A stretch of 64,000 nt of DNA from Bombyx mori (lineage: Eukaryota > Arthropoda > Insecta > Lepidoptera > Bombycidae). The translations under genes and the position numbers were made by a program. The stretch's first letter is position 1. Each line of letters starts with the position of its first letter. Where the stretch lies: assembly GCF_030269925.1 (NCBI RefSeq), contig NC_085128.1, forward strand, positions 3,412,501-3,476,500, in the 5' to 3' direction. Shown one piece after another: positions 45,521 to 56,163 of the stretch. A model generated the notes under the pieces. That model was not told the DNA's origin. It saw nothing but the letters and a program-made list of their open reading frames with translations, and made no database searches.

Positions 45521-47900
45521 CATTTTGGGAAAAACGACTATCGATTCAGAACCGATTATTCGAATTCCAAAAAAATTCTCTAACACTAACTTACCTAACA
45601 ACTTTTTTTAACGAACACAAAATTTATTTGATCTATAAAATCGATTCACTACAAAAAAACTGAGGTCTTGAACTTTGCTTGAACATCAAACTGATTCGAA
45701 GTCTGTGCTTCAATTTCTCAACAAACAAAATTATATAGAATGGAATCGTTTTACTCACGCTCGGCGTCGAGAGGGAATTCGTTTCAATACAAAAAATAAT
45801 AAAATTACGCAGCGCGTCGTCTATTTTCTTTGAGGCAAGCACTCAATAATGGTTTTTGTGATGGTTTTTGCGCATCTGTGCAGCTGAGACGGCCGGCGTA
45901 CACATGGCACTTTCGTTGGACGTATTGAGCCCAAATGTGCAGGCACACTTGTGCGGCTGACATTTAATTTTCTCTTTCGGAAGGTCAATCAATCTCAACG
46001 TAGTGTAAGGAAAAGTTCATTGTAGCATAAATATACGTTTTTGGGGAAATATTAGGGCACGAACTAAATCAGTTAACGGTCTTTCAAAACACCAATTATG
46101 TAAGTTATTTAATTATACATCAATAATTACATTTCTATTAGGTACAATTAGTTACATTCGGTTATAAAATAAACTTAAAAACAATAATAAGCATAAAGTC
46201 GATTGAATTTCATAACTGAATACAATTAAACGGTGAAATCTGAAAATAATTACAAAAATTGAAGTGTCTTGAGTTGTATTTCGTAAGACACCCGTTGTTT
46301 CTCCAAACTGACTTCGACAATGAATGATTCTGCTGATTACTCTAAATAGATAACAGTAGTATTGTTTAGTCGTTGACCGCTTTATTTTTTGCTGTTCAAA
46401 GCGAATTAAGTCGTTTACTGCTATTATTAGAACATTTTTTTGCGGAGACAAGGGCAAGGACGATTACTACAATCGGCGACAATGTCTCATATCATGGCAA
46501 TTAAATTTGTTACCATTTTAGACGGTTAACACAGAATTCCTTACAATCGATGATATTTTGAATTTACGTTCCTCACATAAAAAGTATTGATAAAAACATG
46601 AATTTATACTCACTGTAAATTTTAACAGCACTTTTACAAGAATGCGGACTATATATAATATGCGGAGAGACAATGTTCGGACTTCTTCCGAATATCGGGA
46701 ATGTGAAAAATCCAGTCGATCGCACAGGCACACCACTTTGAAAATCAAGTTAGCACTTCACGAAAGCCCTACTCAACGGGGTCCGAGTCTAAACCCGTTT
46801 CCGAGGATGCAAAATTCCGGTTCGAGTAGTTCACTAATCGCAATCGAACGCGACTAATCGAGACTGTTCCAATTCAACAGAATACGGGTTGAAAGGAGAG
46901 TCTAATAGGAATGTTTCGGGAGTTAACTTTTTTCGCGATCTCGGAAGTTCGGCGTCGCGGCGCCATGCGGCACATGCATCACCGTCGGCAGCACGGTGCG
47001 GACTGGCCCGAGATCTCAGCACTAGCAGAGTGTGCCATTAAAGCCTCCACGTCTGTACACGGATTTACGTTTGTGTGGCGGGCTTGCAGATTCCTCTACC
47101 ACGAAAACGATGCGATGCGATACACAATGAAGTTAAATCTCCATTACCGATTCAGAATGTTTCGTAATGCGGTTTTTAGACTCAAATAAAGTAATGTAAA
47201 ACAAATTTCTTGTATATTTGAAGGCTCTCTGGTCTTGAAAGATATTGAGTATATGTTTCAAGTTCTGAGGCTCTGCTCATTATTGTTATGGGCCCGCAGT
47301 CTGGTGCAGGGTTTTATGGAATCGGTTTTTTGCTCTTGCTTTCTGGCGGCTCCCAAGGGAACATCGTAAAGACACGGACGCTGAACTTTGACGGTAATCT
47401 CATCATCAGATATTTATAAATTTTCTTTATCATTTTAAAATGATTCGTTGTCTTGTAAAATGAACTTTGAATGACTTTATTTAAAATGCTCTACAATCTT
47501 AGTGTATCAAGTAACATTTTGAATGTATTATTTAAAATGATTATTTAGAATGTAGTATTTATATATTGTTTAAAGTTATTTAAGGTCCTAAGACCCCAGG
47601 TGGGACAGAGAGCTTCAACAGTATTTCGCCATCGCGATCGATCTTGGGTTCAGGTTGACTTCAGTCCAGGTTAGCCCGAATATCTTCATCACAGCTGCCA
47701 GTGTGCATCCAGGTCTGCTTGAGATGGCCTACATTCCGCTTGTCCTGGGGGTCCAATCCATGTCAGTGGTTTTCACTTTCAACATTTTCATAAAGATTTA
47801 TCGGAGCTTTATAAGCCCCTTTTAAGAAGAGTCTCAAAAAGTCAGGATAAGATCATATGGATAAAACAAGGTGCTTATTGTATTTATATCCCTAAATAAA
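45521..47900. other. Longest stretch without a recognised repeat
   Basis: No mobile element is recognised over 2.4 kb. 46640-47060 is clearly more GC-rich than its surroundings and has overlapping open frames on both strands (71 and 92 codons plus, 62 codons minus). 47590-47775 is another GC-richer block. I do not recognise a protein in any frame. It could contain a 5' exon or promoter of a host gene, or an old element. Confidence 0.35.
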
Positions 47901-47915
47901 TAACAACATGGACCA

Positions 47916-50771
47916 TATTCCCTTACGTTAGCATTCTACAATGCTAACGGACTCGCGCGACAACGCGATCAAATTTACGAATTCCTCCGCGACAATCTTG
48001 TAGATATTCTGCTAGTGCAGGAGACCTGCCTGAAGCCCTCGCGTCGTGACCCGAAAGTCGCGAATTACGTCATGGTTAGGAATGACAGACTCACCGCCTC
48101 CAAAGGCGGGACTGCCATTTACTATAGGCGGGCCCTGCACGTTGTCCCTCTCGATACCCCCTCGCTCTCACATATCGAGGCGTCAGTGTGCCGTATCTCG
48201 CTGACGGGACACCAGCCGATCGTCATCGCATCCGTTTATCTCCCCCCGGACAAGCCCCTTCTGAGCAGTGACATCGAGTCACTGTTCGGCATGGGAGACT
48301 CCGTCATCCTGGCAGGCGATTTAAATTGCCACCACACTAGGTGGAACTGCCACAGTTCAAACATAAATGGTAGGCGTCTCGACGCGTTTATAGACGACCT
48401 TACCTTTGAAGTAGTCGGTCCCCCAACTCCTACATGTTATCCGTATAACATCGCGCTCCGTCCGAGCACTATAGACCTGGCACTGCTGAGGAACGTAACT
48501 CTGCGCTTGCGTTCCATCGAAGCAATGTCAGAGCTCGACTCAGACCACCGACCTGTCGTTATGCAGCTCGGTCGCCCCCACAACCCAGTCACAGCTACGA
48601 GGACCATGGTGGACTGGAAGAAGCTGGGCAAATGCTTAGCCGATGCCGCTCCACCAATCCTCCCCTGCGGCCCGGATTCAACTCCATCCCCCGAGGACAC
48701 AGTCGAATCCATAAACATCATCACGGATCACATCTCTTCCGCGATCATAAGATCCTCAAAAGAAGTCGATGTGGAGGATAGCTTCCACCGCATCAGACTG
48801 TCCCCCGAACTTAGGAACCTCCTAAGAGTTAGAAACGCGGCAATCCGGGCCTACGATCAACTTCCCACGCACTCAAACCGGATTCGGATGCGTCGTCTAC
48901 AGCGGGATGTAAAATCTCGCCTAAGCGACGCCCGAAATGAGAATTGGGATAGTTACTTAGAAGGACTCGCGCCCTCTCATCAAGCATACTGGCGACTAGC
49001 AAGGACTCTCAAGTCCGAAACTACCGCTACTATGCCTCCTCTCGTACGCCCTTCAGGCCAACCACCGGCTTTCGATGACGATGACAAGGCAGAGTTGCTG
49101 GCCGATGCACTGCAAGAGCAGTGCACCACCAGCACTCAATACGCGGACCCCGAACACACCGAGGCAGTCGACAGGGAGGTCGAGCGCAGAGCTTCCCTGC
49201 CACCCTCGGACGCGTTACCCCCCATTACCTCTGACGAAGTTAGAGAAGTAATAGACAACCTTCAACCTAAGAAGGCACCCGGCTCCGACGGCATCCGCAA
49301 CCGCGCGTTAAAACTCTTACCAGTCCAACTGATAACAATGTTGGCTACCATCTTAAATGCCGCTATGACGCACTGCATCTTTCCGGCGGTATGGAAAGAA
49401 GCAGACGTTATCGGTATACACAAGCCGGGCAAACCGAATAATGAAACCGCTAGTTACCGACCGATTAGTCTCCTCCCAGCGATAGGCAAAATTTACGAAC
49501 GGCTCCTTCGGAAACGCCTCTGGGACTTCGTTACCGCGAATAAAATTCTAATAGACGAGCAGTTTGGATTCCGCGCCAAACACTCGTGCGTACAACAAGT
49601 GCACCGCCTCACGGAGCACATCTTAATAGGGCTAAATAGGCGTAAACAAATCCCGACCGGCGCCCTCTTCTTCGATGTAGCGAAGGCGTTCGACAAAGTC
49701 TGGCACAACGGTTTGATCTACAAACTGTACAACATGGGAGTGCCAGACAGACTCGTGCTCATCATACGAGACTTCTTGTCGAACCGTTCGTTTCGATATC
49801 GAGTAGAGGGAACTCGTTCTCGTCCCCGTCATCTGACTGCCGGAGTCCCGCAAGGCTCCGCACTCTCCCCGTTACTATTTAGTTTGTATATCAACGATAT
49901 ACCCCGGTCTCCGGAGACCCATCTAGCGCTCTTCGCCGATGACACGGCTATCTACTACTCGTGTAGGAAGATGTCGTTGCTTCATCGGCGACTCCAGACC
50001 GCAGTAACCACCATGGGACAGTGGTTCCGGAAGTGGCGAATAGACATTAACCCCACGAAAAGCACAGCGGTGCTATTCAAAAGGGGTCGCCCTCCGAATA
50101 CCACTTCGAGCACCCCACTCCCCAGTAGGCGCGTAAACACCTCCGCCGTTAGCCCCATCACTCTCTTTGACCAGCCCATACCGTGGGCCCCGAAGGTCAA
50201 ATACCTAGGCGTCACCCTCGACAGAGGGATGACATTCCGTCCCCACGTAAAAACGGTACGCGATCGCGCCGCGTTTATACTAGGACGACTCTACCCAATG
50301 CTTTGTAGACGAAGCAAACTGTCCCTCCGTAACAAGGTAACCCTCTACAAAACTTGCATACGCCCCGTCATGACGTATGCAAGCGTAGTGTTCGCTCACG
50401 CGGCCCGCACCAACTTGAAACCCCTTCAGGTAATACAATCCCGATTCTGCAGGATAGCCGTCGGAGCACCATGGTTCCAGAGGAACGTGGACCTCCACGA
50501 TGACCTGGAGCTCGACCCCGTCAGTAAGTATCTACAGTCGGCATCGCTGCGCCACTTTGAGAAGGCGGCACGACATGAGAACCCTCTTGTCGTGGCCGCC
50601 GGAAACTACATACCCGATCCTGTAGACCGTTTGGTAAACCGTCGACGTCGCCCAAAGCACGTCATCACGGATCCTCCTGATCCACTAACGGTGCTTTTAG
50701 GCAATACAAGCACCGGTCACCGTCCTCGCCGAACCCGTCGCTTGCGACGAAGGGCTCGACGAGCGAATTAA
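47916..50771 (+). CDS. Non-LTR retrotransposon ORF2: endonuclease-reverse transcriptase
   Basis: ORF2 proteins of Jockey-type LINEs nick the target and copy the element RNA from the nick. The frame is open from 47904 to TAA 50769-50771 (about 950 codons). The annotation-style start GTG 48015 is not a real start, because the upstream codons read LAFYNANGLARQR...LLVQET, the expected N-terminus of the apurinic-type endonuclease. The true start codon was lost with the 5' truncation or lies among these first codons. Numbering from codon 48015: endonuclease AGDLN (D102, N104) and SDH (176-178, catalytic His); RT fingers KAPGSDG (~419-425), FFDVAKAFD (catalytic Asp 554) and FADD (640-643). No RNase H domain is evident, as usual for Jockey. 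The C-terminus is Arg-rich (RPRRTRRLRRRARRAN). All catalytic residues are present and no frame break occurs, so the copy is young. Lacking its 5' end, it is unlikely to transcribe itself. Length is close to the ~900 residues usual for Jockey ORF2. Confidence 0.92.
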   Translation, partial: YSLTLAFYNANGLARQRDQIYEFLRDNLVDILLVQETCLKPSRRDPKVANYVMVRNDRLTASKGGTAIYYRRALHVVPLDTPSLSHIEASVCRISLTGHQPIVIASVYLPPDKPLLSSDIESLFGMGDSVILAGDLNCHHTRWNCHSSNINGRRLDAFIDDLTFEVVGPPTPTCYPYNIALRPSTIDLALLRNVTLRLRSIEAMSELDSDHRPVVMQLGRPHNPVTATRTMVDWKKLGKCLADAAPPILPCGPDSTPSPEDTVESINIITDHISSAIIRSSKEVDVEDSFHRIRLSPELRNLLRVRNAAIRAYDQLPTHSNRIRMRRLQRDVKSRLSDARNENWDSYLEGLAPSHQAYWRLARTLKSETTATMPPLVRPSGQPPAFDDDDKAELLADALQEQCTTSTQYADPEHTEAVDREVERRASLPPSDALPPITSDEVREVIDNLQPKKAPGSDGIRNRALKLLPVQLITMLATILNAAMTHCIFPAVWKEADVIGIHKPGKPNNETASYRPISLLPAIGKIYERLLRKRLWDFVTANKILIDEQFGFRAKHSCVQQVHRLTEHILIGLNRRKQIPTGALFFDVAKAFDKVWHNGLIYKLYNMGVPDRLVLIIRDFLSNRSFRYRVEGTRSRPRHLTAGVPQGSALSPLLFSLYINDIPRSPETHLALFADDTAIYYSCRKMSLLHRRLQTAVTTMGQWFRKWRIDINPTKSTAVLFKRGRPPNTTSSTPLPSRRVNTSAVSPITLFDQPIPWAPKVKYLGVTLDRGMTFRPHVKTVRDRAAFILGRLYPMLCRRSKLSLRNKVTLYKTCIRPVMTYASVVFAHAARTNLKPLQVIQSRFCRIAVGAPWFQRNVDLHDDLELDPVSKYLQSASLRHFEKAARHENPLVVAAGNYIPDPVDRLVNRRRRPKHVITDPPDPLTVLLGNTSTGHRPRRTRRLRRRARRAN

Positions 50772-50784
50772 CCCACAGACACAG

Positions 50785-50818
50785 CCCACTGAGTTTCTCG
50801 CCGGATCTTCTCAGTGGG
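50785..50818 (+). promoter_or_regulatory. 3' UTR stem-loop of LINE-D
   Basis: CCCACTGAG (50785-50793) pairs with CTCAGTGGG (50810-50818) around a 16-nt loop, starting 14 nt after the ORF2 stop. The stem is kept, fully or nearly, in the other LINE-D copies. Its likely role as a recognition structure for the reverse transcriptase is inferred from other LINE 3' UTRs. Confidence 0.7.
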
Positions 50819-51008
50819 TCGCGCTTCTGATCCGGTGGTAGATTCTGCGAAGCACTGCTCTTGCTAGGGCGGTGTTAGCAATTCTCCGGTTTGAGCCCCG
50901 CGAGCTCACCTACACAAGCTAGGGTAAGCTGAAATAGCCTCTCAAGGCTATCAGCATAGGTAGGAAAAAAAAAAAAAAAAAAAAAAAAACAACATGGACA
51001 TTATTCTA

Positions 51009-51175
51009 ATGTTTTTTATTTATTGTTTTTGTAGAGCGTACGGCCTATTCGGTGGTCGCTCATGGACCTCAGGATGAAAGGATGCGATTGTAAAAAGGAA
51101 ATAACAGGGTCATCTGAAATAATTCCTCGGAGCACTCCCTGTGGAACATAAGACACAAGATAAAGAGGATAGAAG
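51009..51175 (-). mobile_element. LINE-B, internally deleted
   Basis: TTTTTTATTTATTGTTTTTG, GCGTACGGCC and CGCTCATGGACCTCA from the 3' end are joined directly to the CATCTGAAATAATTCCTCGG region from further upstream in the element. Confidence 0.7.
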
Positions 51176-51680
51176 TTCCTGAGCAGGTTCTAAATGATAT
51201 GTCTCACAAGGCTTTAATACGTAGTATGGTTTTTCATGTGTTAGATTCTTAATTTAAATATAGAGATCGGTATATTTTTTGTCAATGTTCCTATAACCGC
51301 CAGAAGGCGATGATCGACTTCTGCGACCCAACTATCTCGCACAAGCAAGCAGCAAAGTGAGAGAGCGAAATATCTACTCTTGCCGCTAAGATCCGCCATC
51401 GCTCAACCAGGTACGGAGTAGGGATTTTGCCTAGCTCAGGGCCGTTTCTGATCCAGCAGAATATTTAAAAAAACCAGCGTCACCATAGTTCTGGATTGCC
51501 TAGCAGGCCGTCGTCGTACCGAGACGACAGATGTAGAATCGTCAACTCCCCTCGACGACACCGCCGGGCGTCCTGGGGTGAGCCCCACGTCTGGTTGCAG
51601 TATTGAAAGCGGTAGCCCCTTGTACACTTATGTATTCCCAGGTTTTGTAGCATTCGGAGTCTGGGTATACCGAATATTTT
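51176..51680. other. GC-richer unexplained block
   Basis: 51290-51640 is GC-rich and has a 63-codon minus frame (51436-51627) rich in Arg, Ser and Val. I recognise neither a domain nor a repeat family. It could be a host exon or a piece of an unrecognised retroelement. Confidence 0.35.
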
Positions 51681-51740
51681 TAATATATAGACAAACGAGC
51701 TTAGGGCTAACTTGGTGTTAAATGGTTATTAGAGACCATA
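51681..51740 (-). mobile_element. Degenerate SINE-A tail
   Basis: ACAAACGAGCTTAGGGC, GGTGTTAAATGGTTATTAG and ACCATAG fit the reverse SINE-A tail. The LINE-B pair begins at its break. Confidence 0.5.
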
Positions 51741-51743
51741 GTC

Positions 51744-52042
51744 TTTTTTTTTTTATTGCCCTTGTAGGCAGACGAGCATACGGCCCACCTGATGGTGAGT
51801 GGTTACCGTCGCCCATGGACTTCAGCAATGCCAGGGGCAGAGCCAAGCCGCTGCCTACCGTTTAATACTCTCCACAAGCCTCGTTTGAAGAAGGACATGT
51901 CATAGCGCTCGAAAGCTGGGTGAATTTTTGGTAGGCAGCGGCTTGGCTCTGCCCCTGGCATTGTTGACGTCTATAAGCGACGGTAACCACTTGCCATCAG
52001 GTGGGCTGTATGCTCGTCTGCCTACAAAGGCAATAAAAAAAA
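51744..52042. mobile_element. Head-to-head pair of LINE-B 3' ends
   Basis: 51744-51915 is a minus-strand LINE-B 3' end and 51932-52042 a plus-strand one (GTAGGCAGCGGCTTGGCTC to CAAAGGCAATAAAAAAAA). They form inverted arms of about 110 bp with the A-tails outward. They differ at several positions, so two insertions or an old rearrangement are likelier than a single palindromic event. Confidence 0.85.
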
Positions 52043-52385
52043 TACTGTACATCGCAACATCGTAATTACAACTAATTTTACAGTTTGATCTCATGTTTTT
52101 TGACACGAACTTCTTAGCCATCCATGGATTCACCGTGCGGGTACCAGATCGTCCATGCAGAAAAAGAATAATTTATACGAAGAATGCCAGCGGACTTACG
52201 ACCCTGGTGTAGCTTTAATGTACCCCTATCAGAACGCATTACGATCACCTCCATTCTCCGCATTGCTCTGTCTGCCCAGCCAAATTTGGTAACTTACCAG
52301 TGCGACTTTAGATGTTCGTTATATTATTTCTGACGTAATTAGTACTTTTCACAGATTTACAATTCTAAGCTCAATTATATTAATC
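52043..52385. other. Unannotated stretch
   Basis: Nothing recognised. Confidence 0.4.
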
Positions 52386-52557
52386 ATTGAAAATCAAAAC
52401 AAATCAAATCAAAAAAAAATTTTTCAACATAAATGAAAGTACATACTTGTTGAACGTCAAAAAGAACTACCGCCAATTCACAAAAACTAGCCTCCGTCCT
52501 GAGAAGAACTGGCAAGAAACTCAGCGGGCATATTGTCTTTTTTTTTTTTTTTTTTCA
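52386..52557 (-). mobile_element. LINE 3' end with (TTTGA)n-like tail
   Basis: The complement reads CCCGCTGAGTTTCTTGCC, TTCTTCTCAGGACGG and, at its end, TTTTTTTTTGATTTGATTTG. The CTGAG...CTCAG core resembles the LINE-D hairpin, but the sequence around it is a different family. A T-run (52538-52556) lies on the other side. Confidence 0.6.
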
Positions 52558-53130
52558 TATTAGATAAAAAAAAAATACTTTACAGTTATTGCGATTACCA
52601 TTGTGACCGTTTTAATTAAGTCTACGATAAACTGAAGAAAATACTACATCACGAACTCTGTTTCGTATTTTATTTTTGCATCACGCAAGCACAGTTAGTT
52701 TATTTAAGAATTTTAGCCGAAAATCTCATGATTTGCATAACATCGCAATTCGCACGAGCAACGTATCACACAATACTCAGCCGTGATCAGCGACGTGACG
52801 TGACACGCCGCCGTGACCCTCAACGATGAAATGATAATTCTCTGCGAACGCTTTTACTAGGAACGCGAGCATTTTGCGTAATTTTTGATTTCTTAGTCTG
52901 ATTTTAGCACGCCTGCAAACCGACTGAAAACATAACGGAATTCTCTCAAACCAAAATTACGACATGTCAAAGTCAGGGGGAAGACGCGTAGACGTCATCA
53001 TCTACTGAACACATCCTTCGATATTTATTGCAATCATAAAACGTAGTTAGGCGACCAAGGCGAATTTATTAAAAATTACTAAATCGAACTATCAACTGTT
53101 TTAGTACCTACTCGAAATTAGGTAGGTACT
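52558..53130. other. Unannotated stretch
   Basis: Nothing recognised. 52780-52830 is locally GC-rich. Confidence 0.4.
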
Positions 53131-53376
53131 TACTGGTGGTAGGACTGCTTGTGAGTCCGCGCGGGTAGGTACCACCGCCCTGCCTATTTCTGCTGTGAAG
53201 CAGTAATGCGTTACGGTTTGAAGGGCGGGGCAGCCGTTGTAACTATACTGAGACCTTAAAACTTATAACTCAAGGTGGGTGGCGAGTTTACGTTGTAGAT
53301 GTTTATGGGCTCCAGTAACAACTTAACACCAGGTCCGCTGTGAGCTCGTCCATCCATTTAAGCAATAAATAAAAAA
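53131..53376 (+). mobile_element. SINE-A, full length
   Basis: ACTGGTGGTAGGACTGCTTG to ATTTAAGCAATAAATAAAAAA. Confidence 0.9.
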
Positions 53377-53776
53377 GTTATTAAATAATCTCTCTCTAAT
53401 ACTAAGCCGAGTAATGCGCACGCAAAATGCTGTCAGATTATCCTCCACGCCTTGCACGTAATGCGCACTAGCGCCCGGATTTATATCAGAACGGCAGCTA
53501 TGTCAGTTGTCATCTGTCAACTGTCAACGCTCGAGCTGTTGCCACTCTCAAAAAGTCGATACGCCGTCCTAATATACATTTAAAATGTTACCAGCGGCAA
53601 TAGTAAAAACCCCTGATTTAGCTGACGTCCAAACGTTGTCTACTCATCATCTGGTGAGTCAAAAGCTTGACTGCCTTTAACGCCAATAAAATAAAACATT
53701 CAAAGACCCTTGGCTGATATTTTCTCCTGTCTTAAATAAGCTAAAATCATAGGTTTGGGAATTAACAACGTAAGGG

Positions 53777-53866
53777 AAGATCTTCCATCAAGCGGGTGAA
53801 ACTGCTCGGTAGACCGACGGTCTGAATGTTGCTGTACGGAACTTGTTTATATGCAAGCTTATCTTT
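53777..53866 (+). repeat. Dispersed repeat K, copy 2
   Basis: Complement of 26380-26477 (GGGAAGATCTTCCA and CGGTAGACCGACGGTC blocks). It ends where a LINE-B T-run begins. Confidence 0.65.
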
Positions 53867-53973
53867 TTTTTATCACCCGTATAGGCAGACGAGCATATGG
53901 CCCATCTGATTGAGTGTGGTTACCGTCGCCCATGGACTTCAGCAATGCCAGGGGCAGAGCCAAGCCGATGCCT
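53863..53973 (-). mobile_element. LINE-B 3' end, short
   Basis: TTTTTTTATCACCCGTATAGG to GAGCCAAGCCGATGCCT. Confidence 0.8.
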
Positions 53974-54199
53974 AAAAATGTTAAAAATGTCGTAAGGAAG
54001 ATTCAGGCATATATCAAATATCTTGTGTTCTAAGATGGCTACACGCTACAATAGGCATAAGAGACAACAAGAACAAATGTTTACGCCCAGACTGCGATTG
54101 GCTGGACATCACACTCGGGTCCTGCGGTACTATGCTCATAGTCAATACGTACTTTTGATAAACAACGCGATTATACTCGTAATACGAAAAGGCACTTAT

Positions 54200-54444
54200 T
54201 ACTGGTGGTAGGACCTCATGTGAGTCCGCACAGGTAGGTACCACCACCCCGCCTATTTCTGCCGTGAAGCAGTAATGCGTTTCGGCTTGAAGGGTGGGGC
54301 AGCCATTGTAACTATACTTGAGACCTTAGAACTTATATCTCAAGGTGGGTGGCGCATTTGCGTTGTAAATGTCTATGAGCTTCAGTAACCACTTAACACC
54401 AGAAGGCCTGTGAGCTCGTCCACCCATCTAAGCAACGTAAAAAA
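54200..54444 (+). mobile_element. SINE-A, full length
   Basis: ACTGGTGGTAGGACCTCATG to CACCCATCTAAGCAACGTAAAAAA. Confidence 0.9.
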
Positions 54445-55115
54445 CATACGTATTCAAAGAAATCTGTTTTATAACCTACCGTTGAAATCCGGTCAAGCTT
54501 CGTTTTGACTATGAATAATTATCTGAAGAACACTGATTTCTTTAAATCACTCATACGGCACCTACACTACGTAGGTTTGATGGTACTATGACAGAACTCT
54601 CTAGAATGCCAACAACAACTGTACCAAGTTACGTCACAATTGACTTCGAAACGCTGAGAGAACAAGCCATTTATAAAAATTTTGTTTTTTATATATAGAT
54701 AGACAGATAATTTTCAACAATTCTTCATAGCGCTTAGCGCATCACCTAATTCTGTGATGAGCAAGCCTAAAAAAAAATTAGGAATAAGAACATGTATGAA
54801 AACTAAAAAGGGTTTTATACTTTAGGAACTACATACATCAAAAACATTTATTCAAAACCAAATCTCACGACCAAACCTCGCAATAAAGCTGGTAAGTATT
54901 GTAGTGCAAAATATCGTTTCTCTCCCACGGTTCACATTTCAATATTAATCCCTTTGTATTTATTATACATATAGTTTATATACAACAGGGTATTGGTTAG
55001 CGGATGAACTAGAATTAGGTAAGTGGAGTCGTTGAAGCTTTCGAAGAAAATATTTAGTAATTATTCGAGTGTCGCGCGCCGTTAAATTCATCATTTGCAA
55101 TCATTTTATTCAATA
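54445..55115. other. AT-rich unannotated stretch
   Basis: Nothing recognised. Confidence 0.4.
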
Positions 55116-55262
55116 CTAGCTGACCCGGCAGACTTCGTAGTGCCTCAATCGATAAATAAAAGACCTAAAGTTTTGTACAAAATAAACTTAAAACAAAGAA
55201 AAGAAATCCGTCCGACGGTGGACACATCAAAGGAAAATCAAAATTGTTATTTTTATTACATT
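55116..55262 (-). mobile_element. HEL-E, truncated
   Basis: CTAGCTGACCCGGCAGACTT to AAAATTGTTATTTTTATTAC. Only the 3' half of the element remains. Confidence 0.75.
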
Positions 55263-55284
55263 TATTAATTATTTTTAATTAATT

Positions 55285-55910
55285 GATATTTTTAATACGC
55301 TTTTATTAGATTCATACGTATGTTAGTATATTATAACGGAATCTTTGAATATGATTTTGACCCCCTTCAAAACGTCGGATTAACTCGAAATTTGGCATAC
55401 TTATTAAGGATCGATGACAATTCAATATTGTAAACAGTTTGATCCGTTATTCTTACTAGGATAATCAGGATTAGCGATTTTTTGTTTTCCTGAGACCCGG
55501 AGTGTCTGTGTCAAGACCAAGAAGGGAAAATACCAGACGCGCCGATCACCTATTTTTCGGATAAGCTACTGACTGACTCAGATGAATTTTTTGAAAAATT
55601 AAAAAACAGAAAAAAATTGTGTTCAACTAAATAATGAAAAATAAATAATAGTTTAAAAAAACTCAAAAAATACGCTTTTATAGAACTTCAACTAAAACAT
55701 AGAAAAAAAATGATTTTATTGTCAAAAAGGCGTGGGGTGCATGCTATCAATAGTTATAAATATTTTGATAATATCCTGAAAAGCACACCACGCTTTTTTT
55801 ACAATAAAATATTTTTTCTTCCACTATTTTTAATACAAATTTAATAAAATTTATTTTCTATTTTTAGTTGGATTTTTTATTTTCAAACAGATATCATAGC
55901 GTCAGTAAGG
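55285..55910. repeat. Unclassified repeat-like stretch with a large hairpin
   Basis: Contains an imperfect inverted repeat, 55714-55740 and 55783-55809 (about 24 of 27 positions pair; left arm TTTTATTGTCAAAAAGGCG), around a 42-nt loop. It also has a direct block AATACGCTTTTAT at 55299 and 55670. The composition and layout suggest an old non-autonomous element, but I cannot name it. Confidence 0.4.
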
Positions 55911-55959
55911 ACGCCTACCTTAAAATATAAAATGAACTTTTGTTATTCAGTATACTAAT

Positions 55960-56105
55960 ATTCTGCCTATTTTTGCGACGGACAGTGAGGCATCCCGGTT
56001 CGAAGTTTGAAACAAAAGTTGTTCCATACAATTGAAACATCTAGATTATGACTTAAGATAGACGGCGACATTGTGCTTTCTATGAGCTCTGTTAATCACT
56101 TCACG
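55960..56105 (+). mobile_element. Degenerate SINE-A
   Basis: TTCTGCCTATTTTTGCG, CCCGGTTCGAAGTTTG and CTATGAGCTCTGTTAATCAC in sense order. Confidence 0.5.
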
Positions 56106-56163
56106 ACAAATGGTCCGCGAACACATGAAATCGTGAAAAAAGTGAATTATGCAAACAAGTTTT

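Larger units (their letters stand above)
47902..50999 (+). mobile_element. LINE-D: 5'-truncated Jockey-type LINE with perfect target duplication
   Basis: The element spans 47914-50989. It is flanked by AACAACATGGAC at 47902-47913 and 50988-50999, the second copy overlapping the last two A's of the tail. It comprises an almost complete ORF2 (47916-50771), a ~190-bp 3' UTR with a strong hairpin (50785-50818) and a 25-base A-run. ORF1 and the 5' UTR are absent, the usual outcome of incomplete target-primed reverse transcription. Base composition is much more GC-rich than the flanks. Six further 3'-end fragments of the family are in the window. It resembles the Bombyx BMC1/L1Bm group, an identification from memory that needs a search. 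Confidence 0.95.

Noticed and set aside
48015..48017. GTG as the start codon of the LINE ORF2
   Set aside because: A eukaryotic element would not start there, and upstream in-frame codons encode conserved endonuclease residues.
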